From Hymenobacter jejuensis (lineage in GTDB: Bacteria > Bacteroidota > Bacteroidia > Cytophagales > Hymenobacteraceae), in NCBI RefSeq assembly GCF_006337165.1, contig NZ_CP040896.1:4588001-4652000 (forward strand): 64,000 bases of DNA. Direction: 5' to 3'. Within the stretch, counting starts at the first letter, position 1. The number at the start of each line of letters is the position of its first letter. The notes below the pieces were generated by a model. The model saw only the letters and a list, made by a program, of their open reading frames with translations, did no database searches and was not told the DNA's origin. A program made the position numbers and the translations under genes. Below are positions 17,181 to 25,260 of this stretch, piece by piece.

Positions 17181-19082
17181 TTACACCTCTACTGCCTCCT
17201 CCACGGGCAGCACGTCACTGGTTACCAAGTCTTTTTCCAAACGAAGATTGTCGATGATGAATTCCTGGCGGGCAGGGGTGTTCTTGCCCATGTAATACGT
17301 CAGCACTTGCTGAATCGAGCGATCCGATTGCAGGATAACTGGCTCTAAGCGAATGTTTTCGCCAATGAACTTACCAAACTCGTCGGGCGAGATTTCTCCA
17401 AGGCCTTTGAAGCGCGTAATCTCCGGGTTACGGCCCAATTGCCGCATGGCTTGTTGCTTCTCTTGCTCGTTGTAGCAATAAATAGTTTGCTTCTTGTTGC
17501 GCACCCGAAACAGCGGCGTTTCCAGGATGAATACGTGGCCATTACGCACCAGATCGGGGAAGAACTGCAGGAAGAACGTGAGCAGCAGCAGCCGGATGTG
17601 CATGCCGTCTACGTCGGCGTCGGTGGCCACTACCACCCGGTTGTAGCGCAGGTTCTCGATGCCCTCTTCGATGTTCAGGGCGTGCTGCAACAAATTCAAC
17701 TCTTCGTTTTCGTAAACGACTTTCTTCTTCAACCCGAAGCAGTTCAGGGGCTTACCGCGTAAGCTGAACACGGCTTCGGTCTCTACGTTCCGAGATTTGG
17801 TAATCGAGCCAGAGGCCGAGTCACCTTCGGTAATGAAGAGCGTAGTGAGCGCTTCGTTTTCGTGTTTGTGGTCGTCGAGGTGGAGACGGCAGTCGCGGAG
17901 CTTGCGGTTGTGCAGATTGGCTTTTTTGGCGCGCTGGTTAGCCAGCTTTTTCACGCCAGCCATGTCTTTGCGCTCGCGCTCGTTTTGCTCGATGCGTTTT
18001 TTGAGCGCTTCTGCTACTTCCGGATTTTTGTGTAAGTAGTTGTCGAGCTGCTCTTTAACGAAATCAACAATAAAGCCGCGCACCGTAGGCCCGTCAGGCC
18101 CCATGTTGAAAGAACCCAGCTTGGTTTTGGTCTGCGACTCAAACACTGGCTCTTGCACCCGTACCGAAATGGCGGCCACAATGCTGCCTCGAATGTCGCT
18201 GGCATCGTAGTCTTTGCGGTAGAACTCGCGCAGGGTTTTCACCACCGCCTCGCGGAAGGCCGCCAAGTGGGTACCGCCCTGTGTGGTGTACTGGCCGTTT
18301 ACGAATGAGTAGTATTCCTCGCCGTAGTCGTTGCCGTGGGTCATGGCCAACTCGATGTCCTCTCCTTTCAGATGGATAATCGGGTAGCGCACGCTCTCCT
18401 CGTCGGCTTTGCGAGCCAGCAAGTCTTTCAGGCCGTTTTCAGAGTGGTATTTCTGGCCGTTGAAGTTGATGGTGAGGCCCGCATTCAGATAGACGTAGTT
18501 CCAGATCTGGTTTTCCAGGTACTCCGGAATGAAGCGGTAATTGCGGAAAATGCTTTCGTCGGGTTGAAAGACCATCAGCGTGCCGTTGCGCTGCGAGGTC
18601 TTCACCGGCTTGGGGTCGCTCTTGAGCTGACCTTGCTCAAACTCGGCAGCTTTCATCAGGCCTTCGCGCACGCTTTGCACCAAGAAATAGCTGCTAAGCG
18701 CATTCACGGCTTTCGTACCAACGCCATTCAGGCCCACGGACTTTTGGAACACTTTCGAATCGTATTTGCCGCCGGTGTTGATCTTGCTGACCACGTCCAC
18801 GACTTTGCCCAACGGAATGCCCCGGCCGTAGTCGCGCACTTGCACGCGGCTGTCGCTGATCTTGATGTCGATGGTGCGGCCGTAGCCCATTACGTGCTCG
18901 TCAATGGAATTGTCAATAACCTCTTTTACAAGCACATAGATACCGTCATCGTACGCCGAACCATCGCCGAGCTTGCCGATGTACATGCCGGGCCGAAGGC
19001 GTATGTGTTCGCGCCAGTCGAGGGAACGGATGCTGTCTTCGGTATAAGCGTGTGGGGCTTGGGGTAGTTCTTCGTCAGCCAT
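17181..19082 (-). CDS. parE: DNA topoisomerase IV subunit B
   Basis: The ATPase subunit, 633 residues from ATG 19082 (MADEELPQAPHAYTEDSI). The 44-codon upstream extension is rejected. GHKL ATP-binding motifs: EVIDNSIDEHVMGYG, DYGRGIPLG, KTG-like INTGGKYDSKVFQKSVGLNG, and VGTKAVNALS. The TOPRIM domain has ITEGDSASGS (Glu), followed by DADVDGMHIRLLLLTFF (DxD). RxxGLGE-like RFKGLGEISPDEF sits near the C-terminus. It lacks the ~170-residue insert of long GyrB, consistent with ParE. With ParC it decatenates daughter chromosomes. Confidence 0.93.
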   Translation of the reverse strand: MADEELPQAPHAYTEDSIRSLDWREHIRLRPGMYIGKLGDGSAYDDGIYVLVKEVIDNSIDEHVMGYGRTIDIKISDSRVQVRDYGRGIPLGKVVDVVSKINTGGKYDSKVFQKSVGLNGVGTKAVNALSSYFLVQSVREGLMKAAEFEQGQLKSDPKPVKTSQRNGTLMVFQPDESIFRNYRFIPEYLENQIWNYVYLNAGLTINFNGQKYHSENGLKDLLARKADEESVRYPIIHLKGEDIELAMTHGNDYGEEYYSFVNGQYTTQGGTHLAAFREAVVKTLREFYRKDYDASDIRGSIVAAISVRVQEPVFESQTKTKLGSFNMGPDGPTVRGFIVDFVKEQLDNYLHKNPEVAEALKKRIEQNERERKDMAGVKKLANQRAKKANLHNRKLRDCRLHLDDHKHENEALTTLFITEGDSASGSITKSRNVETEAVFSLRGKPLNCFGLKKKVVYENEELNLLQHALNIEEGIENLRYNRVVVATDADVDGMHIRLLLLTFFLQFFPDLVRNGHVFILETPLFRVRNKKQTIYCYNEQEKQQAMRQLGRNPEITRFKGLGEISPDEFGKFIGENIRLEPVILQSDRSIQQVLTYYMGKNTPARQEFIIDNLRLEKDLVTSDVLPVEEAVEV

Positions 19083-19325
19083 CGGAAATGGGTAAGTCAA
19101 ATTTGATGTAAAATAACGCAGAAAATCGGCTTTTTCCCGGTACCGTCCGTAAAGCCCGACCAATAGGATTGTTGTAATCTGGGCGGGCGCGGGCACAACT
19201 AACCTGGTTGGCAAAACCGTATTAGTCTAACCCGCACGCCGCCCTCAGAGTTCATCTGCGATTCTTCAAATATAGCCAATATACGGCTATTTTCCTCTCA
19301 CAAAACTTCCCAATTTTATTAGCTA

Positions 19326-20504
19326 ATGTTACCCCCTCCCAACAATTTTAATCAGCCGCGGCATCCCAATCCAACGTCTGAGGTGCGTCAGCAACCGGTG
19401 ATTTACTACACGTTCATGCTGATTGGCTTGTCGCTGCTCGTGTTCGTCCTAAATCGGCTCGACGATATTCTGCTGCCCATCGCGTTTGCTGGTTTGCTGT
19501 CGATCCTGCTGCTGCCCCTGTGTCGGTGGCTGGAAACGCGCAAAGTGCCTCGCATTCTGGCTATTATCTTGGTGTTGCTACTAGTGATTCTGACCATTGC
19601 TGGCATTATGTATGCCTTTGCTTCGCAGATTATTCAGTTTCAGAGCGAGCTGCCGAAGCTGCAAAGTCAGCTAAATCAGTACTTCAACCAAATCCAGCAG
19701 ATTATCTACCAAAAGTTTGGTATTCAACCCATTAGCAAAGACGAGCTTACGGACTCTATTGTAAAGTCCATGAAGAAGTCGGCCGGCGGGGTACTGGGCA
19801 CCACCTTCAACACGACTACGGCGGTGTTTAGCAACCTGACGCTGGTTATCATTTACATCTTCTGCTTGCTGCTCTACCGCGATCACCTGCGCCAGTTCAT
19901 GTTCCGCTTCGTGGCGCCGGATAAGCGCACCACCGTGCTGACGACCATCGACAACATTCAGGTGGTGGTGCAGGCGTACATCACGGGACTTTTCACGGTA
20001 ATCATCATAGTATCAGTGCTTAACGCCATTGGCTTGTTGGTACTGGGCGTGAAGTTTGCCATCTTCTTTGCCATTTTCGCTTCGGTGCTGGCCATCATTC
20101 CCTACATCGGCATCATGATCGGGGCGGCCGTGCCGGCTATCGTGACGCTGGTGGAAACGGGTTCGCCCCTGCGGGCGGCGGGCGTGGTGGGCGTGTTTTT
20201 GGTGGTGCAGTTTCTGGAAGGCAACTTCATTACGCCCATGATTACGGGCTCTAAAGTGAGCATCAACCCGATGGCCGCCATTATCGCTCTGATTCTGGGT
20301 GGCGAACTCTGGGGCACGCCGGGCATGATCCTGAGCATTCCGCTGATTGCCGTGCTGAAAGTGGTACTGGACGCCTCCAAAACGACGGAGCCGTGGGGCT
20401 TCCTGCTCGGCGACATTGCCGAAGGGGAAGACACCATTCCGGCGGACAAAAATGAGCCGGGCTTTTTCGGGCGGCTCTGGGGCCGGCTGCGGGGCCAGGC
20501 GTAA
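19326..20504 (+). CDS. AI-2E family (PerM/TqsA-like) transporter
   Basis: 392 residues and about seven membrane segments. The family signature is in the C-terminal half: IPYIGIMIGAAVPAIVTL, then FLEGNFITPMITGSKVSINP and GGELWGTPGMILSIPLIAVL. The N-terminal segment pair (LIGLSLLVFVLNRLDDILLP) is followed by an amphipathic stretch of Gln/Ile-rich helix. Substrates in the family range from autoinducer-2 export to Na+/H+ antiport; none can be assigned here. Start ATG at 19326. The C-terminus is charged and cytoplasmic. Confidence 0.9.
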   Translation: MLPPPNNFNQPRHPNPTSEVRQQPVIYYTFMLIGLSLLVFVLNRLDDILLPIAFAGLLSILLLPLCRWLETRKVPRILAIILVLLLVILTIAGIMYAFASQIIQFQSELPKLQSQLNQYFNQIQQIIYQKFGIQPISKDELTDSIVKSMKKSAGGVLGTTFNTTTAVFSNLTLVIIYIFCLLLYRDHLRQFMFRFVAPDKRTTVLTTIDNIQVVVQAYITGLFTVIIIVSVLNAIGLLVLGVKFAIFFAIFASVLAIIPYIGIMIGAAVPAIVTLVETGSPLRAAGVVGVFLVVQFLEGNFITPMITGSKVSINPMAAIIALILGGELWGTPGMILSIPLIAVLKVVLDASKTTEPWGFLLGDIAEGEDTIPADKNEPGFFGRLWGRLRGQA

Positions 20505-20596
20505 CCCCATGTCAAGTAGAACAGTATAATAGCCAAGAGACTGCATCTGTGGTCTTTGCTAAACTGATCTATTCATCATACCAAACACCCAACACA

Positions 20597-21067
20597 ATGG
20601 CTGCTATCACAGAAGACATCGCCCGCGCATATAATGACCTCGTTGAAATCAACAAAACCGGCGCTAAGGGCTACCAAGAAGCCGCAGAAGGCGTAAGCAA
20701 TCCCCAGCTGAAATCGGAGCTGAGCCGCTTCAGCCAGCAGCGCGCCCAATTTGCCTCCGACCTGGAGCAACATGCTCAGCAATATGGCATTAGCCCACAG
20801 AACGAAAGCACTGTGGAAGGCGTAGTAGCCGATGCCGCTGCTGCCGTACACCGCGGCTGGATCAACATCAAATCGGCCATCACCGGCCAAGACGACTCGG
20901 CTATTCTGGGCGAGTGCGAAACCGGCGATAAAGTAGCCCTCGAAGCCTATGAAAAGGCCATGAGCACTGGGTTGCCAGCCGAAGCTAAAAACGTAATTCA
21001 GAAGCAGCACAGCGAAATCTTGGCGGCTAAGAACCAGATTACCACGCTGAAGGGTCAGACTCATTAA
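20597..21067 (+). CDS. PA2169-type four-helix-bundle protein (DUF2383)
   Basis: 156 residues from ATG 20597 (MAAITEDIARAYNDLVEINK). The sequence is entirely helical, with LVEINKTGAKGYQEAAEGV, then LKSELSRFSQQRAQFASDLE, and HRGWINIKSAITGQDDSAIL. This is the DUF2383 / PA2169 ferritin-like pattern, in which 'W..lk...g.dd.aIl.ecE.gd..a...Y..al' is diagnostic. Family members are often stress-associated; function is not established. A strong terminator follows at 21088. Confidence 0.85.
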   Translation: MAAITEDIARAYNDLVEINKTGAKGYQEAAEGVSNPQLKSELSRFSQQRAQFASDLEQHAQQYGISPQNESTVEGVVADAAAAVHRGWINIKSAITGQDDSAILGECETGDKVALEAYEKAMSTGLPAEAKNVIQKQHSEILAAKNQITTLKGQTH

Positions 21068-21087
21068 TCGGTTTTTTCCTTTCGCTG

Positions 21088-21121
21088 AAAGGCGGCTTGC
21101 TTCGGCAGGCCGCCTTTTTTT
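21088..21121 (+). terminator. Terminator of the DUF2383 gene
   Basis: AAAGGCGGC / GCCGCCTTT with a 12-nt loop and a following T-run, 21 nt after the stop codon. Confidence 0.9.
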
Positions 21122-21184
21122 GTGCGCTGGCGTTCGCTAGACTCCTCGGCGCTGGACAAAATCTTGTGCAACCATTCGGCCGGT

Positions 21185-21192
21185 TATCTTTG
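21185..21192 (+). promoter_or_regulatory. Promoter -7 element for the exonuclease/GIY-YIG gene
   Basis: TATCTTTG matches TAnnTTTG. TTG at 21164-21166 gives an 18-bp spacer. The predicted transcript would have only a ~30-nt leader before the TTG start codon at 21230. Confidence 0.6.
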
Positions 21193-21229
21193 TTACCATT
21201 TTTATTAGCACTTATCAGCCGCTTCGCTT

Positions 21230-22714
21230 TTGTACGCTATCATCGACCTTGAGACCACCGGTGGGCAGCCAACCCAGGACCGCATCACCGAGATTGCCAT
21301 TTTTATTCACGACGGCGAACAGGTCATCGACCAGTACGAAACCCTCCTGAATCCGGGGCGGCCTATTCCTTTCTTTATCAGCCAGTTGACCGGCATCAAC
21401 GACGACATGGTGCGCGATGCGCCCAAGTTTCATGAGGTGGCCCGCAAGATTGTCGAGATGACCGAAGGCTGCGTGTTTGTGGCCCACAACGTGCGGTTTG
21501 ATTACTCCTTCATGAAGAAGGAATTTGCCGATTTAGGCTACAATTACTCGCGCAAAACCCTGTGTACCGTGCGCCTGAGCCGCTCCCTGATTCCGGGTCA
21601 GCCGAGCTACAGCCTAGGCAAGTTGTGCCAGAATATTGGCATTCCGCTGAACAACCGGCACCGCGCCGCCGGCGACGCCGAAGCCACCGCCATCCTGTTT
21701 GATCGTCTGCTCAAAATCACGCAGCAAAGCGAATCCCTGACCCAGCCCGGCATCAGCCCAGCTGATACGCTGGCCGCCGTCGACGCGGTGGCACCCAGTG
21801 GCCGCCAGCCCAAAGCCGCCAAGCAGCCCAGCCCCAAGCGCGTTACGGCCGTGCAGGAAGCCATCAAGACGGCTTTGCTCCCGCCCAACATCACACCCGA
21901 AAAAGTAGCTTCGCTGCCCCAGGAAGCCGGCGTGTATTACTTCTACAACGAGGAAGGCGAAGTGATTTATGTGGGCAAAAGCATCAACATCTACAAACGC
22001 ATTCAGCAGCACTTCGCCGTTGATTATAAGTCGCGCAAGTCGCTGGAATTCAAAAACTCGATTTCGGACATTACCTGGCATCTAACTGGCTCTGAGTTGG
22101 TTGCGTTGTTGTACGAATCCGACGAAATCAAGCGCCTCAAGCCACTCTACAACCGCGCTCAGCGCCGCTCGGTGTTTCCGGCGGGCATTTTTCTGCGCAC
22201 CGACGAAAACGGCTACCTGCGCCTTTACTACGGTCGGGCCGACGACCACGCCGAGTCACATCCGTTGATTGCGCTGGGCAACCAGTTCAAAGCCAAGGGA
22301 TTCCTGTTTCATAAAGTATCGAAGTTCGGGCTATGCCAGAAGCTCTGCGATCTGTACAAAACCCAGGGCTCCTGCTTTGATTATCAGGTACATCGCTGCA
22401 AAGGCGCCTGCGTGGGCCTGGAGCCGCCCGAAGAATACAACAAGCGCGTAGAAGAAGCCATCGAGTCGTTTACGTTTGAGCACGGCTCGTTTGTGGTCAT
22501 CGGCAAAGGACGTCGCGAAGACGAAAAATCCATTGTGCTGGTCGAAAACGGCCGGTACTTGGGGTTTGGTTACGTCGACGGCGAGTTTTCGGCGCGGCGA
22601 ATCGGTGATTTTAAAGATGCGATCACGCGCTACAACGACAACAAAGACGTCCAACAGATCATCCGTCAGTACCTGCGCACACCGCACAAAGACAAAGTGA
22701 AAATCTTTCGGTGA
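21230..22714 (+). CDS. DEDDh exonuclease fused to GIY-YIG (UvrC/Cho-like) nuclease
   Basis: 494 residues combining two nucleases. Residues 1-165 are a DnaQ-like 3'-5' exonuclease: YAIIDLETTGG (Asp6, Glu8), AHNVRFDYSF and HRAAGDAEATA (the DEDDh His and Asp). After a ~65-residue linker, residues ~232-315 are a GIY-YIG domain: GVYYFYNEEGEVIYVGKSIN, with KRIQQHF and an ELVALLYESDEIKRLKPLYN helix like the UvrC N-terminus and Cho. A Cys-containing stretch (LCQKLCDLYKTQGSCFDYQ) and a UvrC-like RCKGACVG follow. Such DnaQ-Cho fusions are expected to act in DNA repair or incision. The start is TTG at 21230; an in-frame TAG at 21206 excludes any upstream ATG. Confidence 0.88.
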   Translation: MYAIIDLETTGGQPTQDRITEIAIFIHDGEQVIDQYETLLNPGRPIPFFISQLTGINDDMVRDAPKFHEVARKIVEMTEGCVFVAHNVRFDYSFMKKEFADLGYNYSRKTLCTVRLSRSLIPGQPSYSLGKLCQNIGIPLNNRHRAAGDAEATAILFDRLLKITQQSESLTQPGISPADTLAAVDAVAPSGRQPKAAKQPSPKRVTAVQEAIKTALLPPNITPEKVASLPQEAGVYYFYNEEGEVIYVGKSINIYKRIQQHFAVDYKSRKSLEFKNSISDITWHLTGSELVALLYESDEIKRLKPLYNRAQRRSVFPAGIFLRTDENGYLRLYYGRADDHAESHPLIALGNQFKAKGFLFHKVSKFGLCQKLCDLYKTQGSCFDYQVHRCKGACVGLEPPEEYNKRVEEAIESFTFEHGSFVVIGKGRREDEKSIVLVENGRYLGFGYVDGEFSARRIGDFKDAITRYNDNKDVQQIIRQYLRTPHKDKVKIFR

Positions 22715-23040
22715 TTCTTCTGGTCGGGCCAATTATGTCAGCTACAAAAAGCATCGTTTCGGCGATGCTTTTTTTGTGTTGGACGAAAAGTTTAGGCAGT
22801 CCTATCCGAACTACTTAGTTTCGGATACTCAATTATTTACGCCGCGATTTTATCCTATTTCACAAGTATTCAAGCAGTTACATTCGGTCTGTATTTTTTT
22901 GTGACAAAAAATCTCGTTTAAGCCCAAAAAAGCTATCCTTCTGCTTGCCCTGCCCGTTTAAAAGCCAATACTGCTCCCCCATCTACCCTCCTATTGCACG
23001 TGTCACCCCGATCCCTGTATGTAACCACCGTTACTGCCAC
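22715..23040. other. Intergenic region with terminator and AT-rich promoter DNA
   Basis: Apart from the terminator at 22746-22775, this 326-nt stretch is AT-rich and presumably carries the promoter of the gene at 23041. The open frame upstream of that ATG (from 22945) has no recognisable protein character. No RNA gene was recognised. Confidence 0.4.
22746..22775 (+). terminator. Terminator of the exonuclease/GIY-YIG gene
   Basis: AAAAAGCATCG / CGATGCTTTTTTT with a short loop, 32 nt after the stop. Confidence 0.88.
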
Positions 23041-23466
23041 ATGGCTGACCTGCTATATCCTACCGACGAATCGCTGTATTTTCATAATGAACTAGCCAGC
23101 GTTATTGAGCATCCCGCCAAGTTTGTGCGTATTGAATGGCAAATTGTGCCCGTGCGCAGCTCCGAGTTTAGGATGGTGTACGAGCAAGTATTGGCGCTCC
23201 TCAAAAATAAAGGATATACCAAAGTCCTGACCGATCACCGGAGCATGCCGCCCATTCTGCCCGAGGACAAAGAATGGCTGGCGCGCTGCTGGGCGCCCCG
23301 CGCCGTGCACGAAGGCGGCTACAAACGCTGCGCGGTGGTCCAAACTCAGGATTCCGCCAACTATTTGTATACCAAGCATATAACCCATGCCATAAATCAC
23401 CTGGCACTGGAGGTAGGCCAGTTCGAAGATCAACAGGCAGCCGTACGCTGGCTGTGCTGCGCTTAA
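23041..23466 (+). CDS. Uncharacterised 141-residue protein
   Basis: Starts at ATG 23041 (MADLLYPTDESLYFHNELAS). There is no signal peptide or membrane segment. The layout is alternating strand and helix (FVRIEWQIVPVRSSEFRMVY, and LALLKNKGYTKVLTDHRSMP), followed by YKRCAVVQTQDSANYLYT. That resembles the STAS/SpoIIAA-like single-domain proteins frequent in Hymenobacter, but no diagnostic motif is present. The protein ends in WLCCA. No function is assigned. It is convergent with the lipoprotein gene at 23497, with only a palindromic spacer between. Confidence 0.65.
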   Translation: MADLLYPTDESLYFHNELASVIEHPAKFVRIEWQIVPVRSSEFRMVYEQVLALLKNKGYTKVLTDHRSMPPILPEDKEWLARCWAPRAVHEGGYKRCAVVQTQDSANYLYTKHITHAINHLALEVGQFEDQQAAVRWLCCA

Positions 23467-23475
23467 TTATTTCAC

Positions 23476-23498
23476 AATTATTTGATTATCAAATAATT
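23476..23498. repeat. TTGATTATCAA-centred palindrome (copy 1)
   Basis: A 23-bp palindrome, perfect around a single central base: AATTATTTGAT-T-ATCAAATAATT. It fills the junction between two convergent genes. Confidence 0.75.
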
Positions 23499-25107
23499 AG
23501 AACAAACGGTGGCGCAGCAGCCAGCCAGCAGCGTCGAATTCGTTGGCGCGGGGCTGATACGGCTCAATTTTGATGGCTTTGCTCAAGTTGAGAGTGTTGC
23601 CGTCGCCACTGTCGAATACGGTAACGGACGTCTCGATATCCGACGGAGTATCAAGCTTTTGACGAATGATGTCTTGCCCCGCGCCATCGTAAATGCCAAT
23701 GGCAAAGCGCTTGTCGGGCAGGCCTTCCAGCTCAAAAATATCGTCGCCACCCAAGCCATACAACTTAATGGAGCGCGTCTGGCTCACGTCGAACACGCGC
23801 TGCCCCGAGAGGCTGTCGGCGTGCTGCATGTGCTGTTGGTACACGCGCACGCGCACCTTGCCCTCGCCGGCTGGCTCAATCACAAAGCGCTCGGGCTTGT
23901 CGGTGCCGGGCAACTCGATGTCGCGCGAAAGCAACTCATAGAACTTCGCCGCCACCATCGGCAGCTGATCACGGCGACTGCGCAGCTTTTCTTCAAACTC
24001 GGCACCGGATAATTTGTAAATGTTTGCGGGCCACACAGTTAGCGATTTCTTTATGACCGCATCCGAGAGCTGGTGCCGCATCGAGTCGGCCACCTGCCGA
24101 AAATCGTCGGCCGTCAGGTACACCAGCAGCGTTTTGTCCATGGGTTCGGCGGCCCTGTTGAGGCCCTCGACGTCGCTGAGGCGGATTTCCTTGTGAAAGC
24201 TCTGGTAATTGGACTTCACCCAACTGATGATCTTGGTCAGAAATCCGTCGTCGAACTTAAAGAACGCGTGGTCGCGGTCGCGCGGAATGGCGCGGTAGCG
24301 CGTGGTGCCGTCGGGTGTCAGGAAGCTGGCCCAACGCCATTGGTCTTCGCGCCGGCTCCAGTCGCCCAGCCACATATCGAACAACCGCGAACGCAGGTAT
24401 TGGCGCGTATCTATTTCGTAATCAGGACGATACCTGATGTTGGTAAAAACCTTGCGCGAACTCTCCACTTTGGCAGAGTGACCGAAGCTACTGACCAGGC
24501 TTTGGTCGCCTTCGGGGCGCTCCTCCAGCAGGTACAGGGCATTGGCAAACGACTTGCGAAACTTCCCTAGCGCCGGATCATCGGCCACGTACACCAGCCG
24601 CGGATTGGTAGAATAAATGCCCGCCGCCTCGGCCAGCGGCGGCACAATGTAGGCTCCATACGGATGAATGACGCTGGTTTGGTCTTTCATGAGCTTTCCG
24701 ATGGGGCCATTTTGCAGGCGCGGCGGCAAGGCTTTGGTCGCATCTTTATCGACGGAGCGCAGCACGTATTGCACCCCGTTGCGATCGACGAGGCGTAGGT
24801 TTTTGGTTTGGAAGCTGCCCCCTTCTTGGATGGGCGTCAGGCCACCGGGCACGGCGGTGCGCAGGTTGAGGACCGGCGCGCGTACGGGCTCGGCCCATAT
24901 CTTTCGGTAATGACGGCCCCAAAAAAATTGGTGCACCGGCCCGCGCAGGTACTGCGGCCCGGCGGCCACCTGCACCGTCGAGTCGGGGGCGATGACGGGC
25001 GGAGCAGAACTGGAAGCCGCCGGCGCCGAACACGAATACAGCATCAGCGCGCCGCTGAGGCAGGAAACCAGTCGGCCTTGCGGCGTAAGAAGACAATAGA
25101 GAGGCAC
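23497..25107 (-). CDS. Lipoprotein with CotH/HipA-like kinase-like region, degraded motif
   Basis: 536 residues starting from GTG 25107; the hydrophobic leader ends in LYSC (lipobox, Cys ~26). It is clearly related to the divergent gene at 25261: shared GGxFQ, VLRSVDKDATKALP, YIVPPLAEAAGIYSTNPRL, and LFDMWLGDW. The family region otherwise occurs in long Bacteroidota proteins between a metallophosphoesterase and an outer-membrane barrel; here it stands alone. The motif region LGDWSRREDQW (248-257) followed by AIPRDRDHAFFKFDDG (273-288) parallels the catalytic and metal-binding loops of CotH/HipA-like kinases. However, the DRH of its partner is SRR here, so activity is doubtful. C-terminal residues ~400-536 are beta-rich with repeats of GGDDIFELEG type. 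Kinase assignment is inference. Confidence 0.7.
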   Translation of the reverse strand: MPLYCLLTPQGRLVSCLSGALMLYSCSAPAASSSAPPVIAPDSTVQVAAGPQYLRGPVHQFFWGRHYRKIWAEPVRAPVLNLRTAVPGGLTPIQEGGSFQTKNLRLVDRNGVQYVLRSVDKDATKALPPRLQNGPIGKLMKDQTSVIHPYGAYIVPPLAEAAGIYSTNPRLVYVADDPALGKFRKSFANALYLLEERPEGDQSLVSSFGHSAKVESSRKVFTNIRYRPDYEIDTRQYLRSRLFDMWLGDWSRREDQWRWASFLTPDGTTRYRAIPRDRDHAFFKFDDGFLTKIISWVKSNYQSFHKEIRLSDVEGLNRAAEPMDKTLLVYLTADDFRQVADSMRHQLSDAVIKKSLTVWPANIYKLSGAEFEEKLRSRRDQLPMVAAKFYELLSRDIELPGTDKPERFVIEPAGEGKVRVRVYQQHMQHADSLSGQRVFDVSQTRSIKLYGLGGDDIFELEGLPDKRFAIGIYDGAGQDIIRQKLDTPSDIETSVTVFDSGDGNTLNLSKAIKIEPYQPRANEFDAAGWLLRHRLF

Positions 25108-25260
25108 GTGATCGGGAGTAAGGCTTCGGGACCCAGTAACCAGAACAGTTACCCGGACTTATAGCGCAAACGGCCCGGCAGGGGTTGTGTTGGGCTAGCT
25201 GTCCACTTTTATTGTAAAGTTGCGTTGAAGGATGGACGTTGTGTTCTCAATTCCCACTTG

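Noticed and set aside
21928..22200. GIY-YIG domain as part of a mobile homing endonuclease
   Set aside because: It is fused to a DEDDh exonuclease and continues into UvrC-like sequence; no intron or intein boundaries are seen.
25225..25260. TTG start for the lipoprotein gene
   Set aside because: The ATG at 25261 starts a proper lipoprotein signal peptide; the added residues would displace it.
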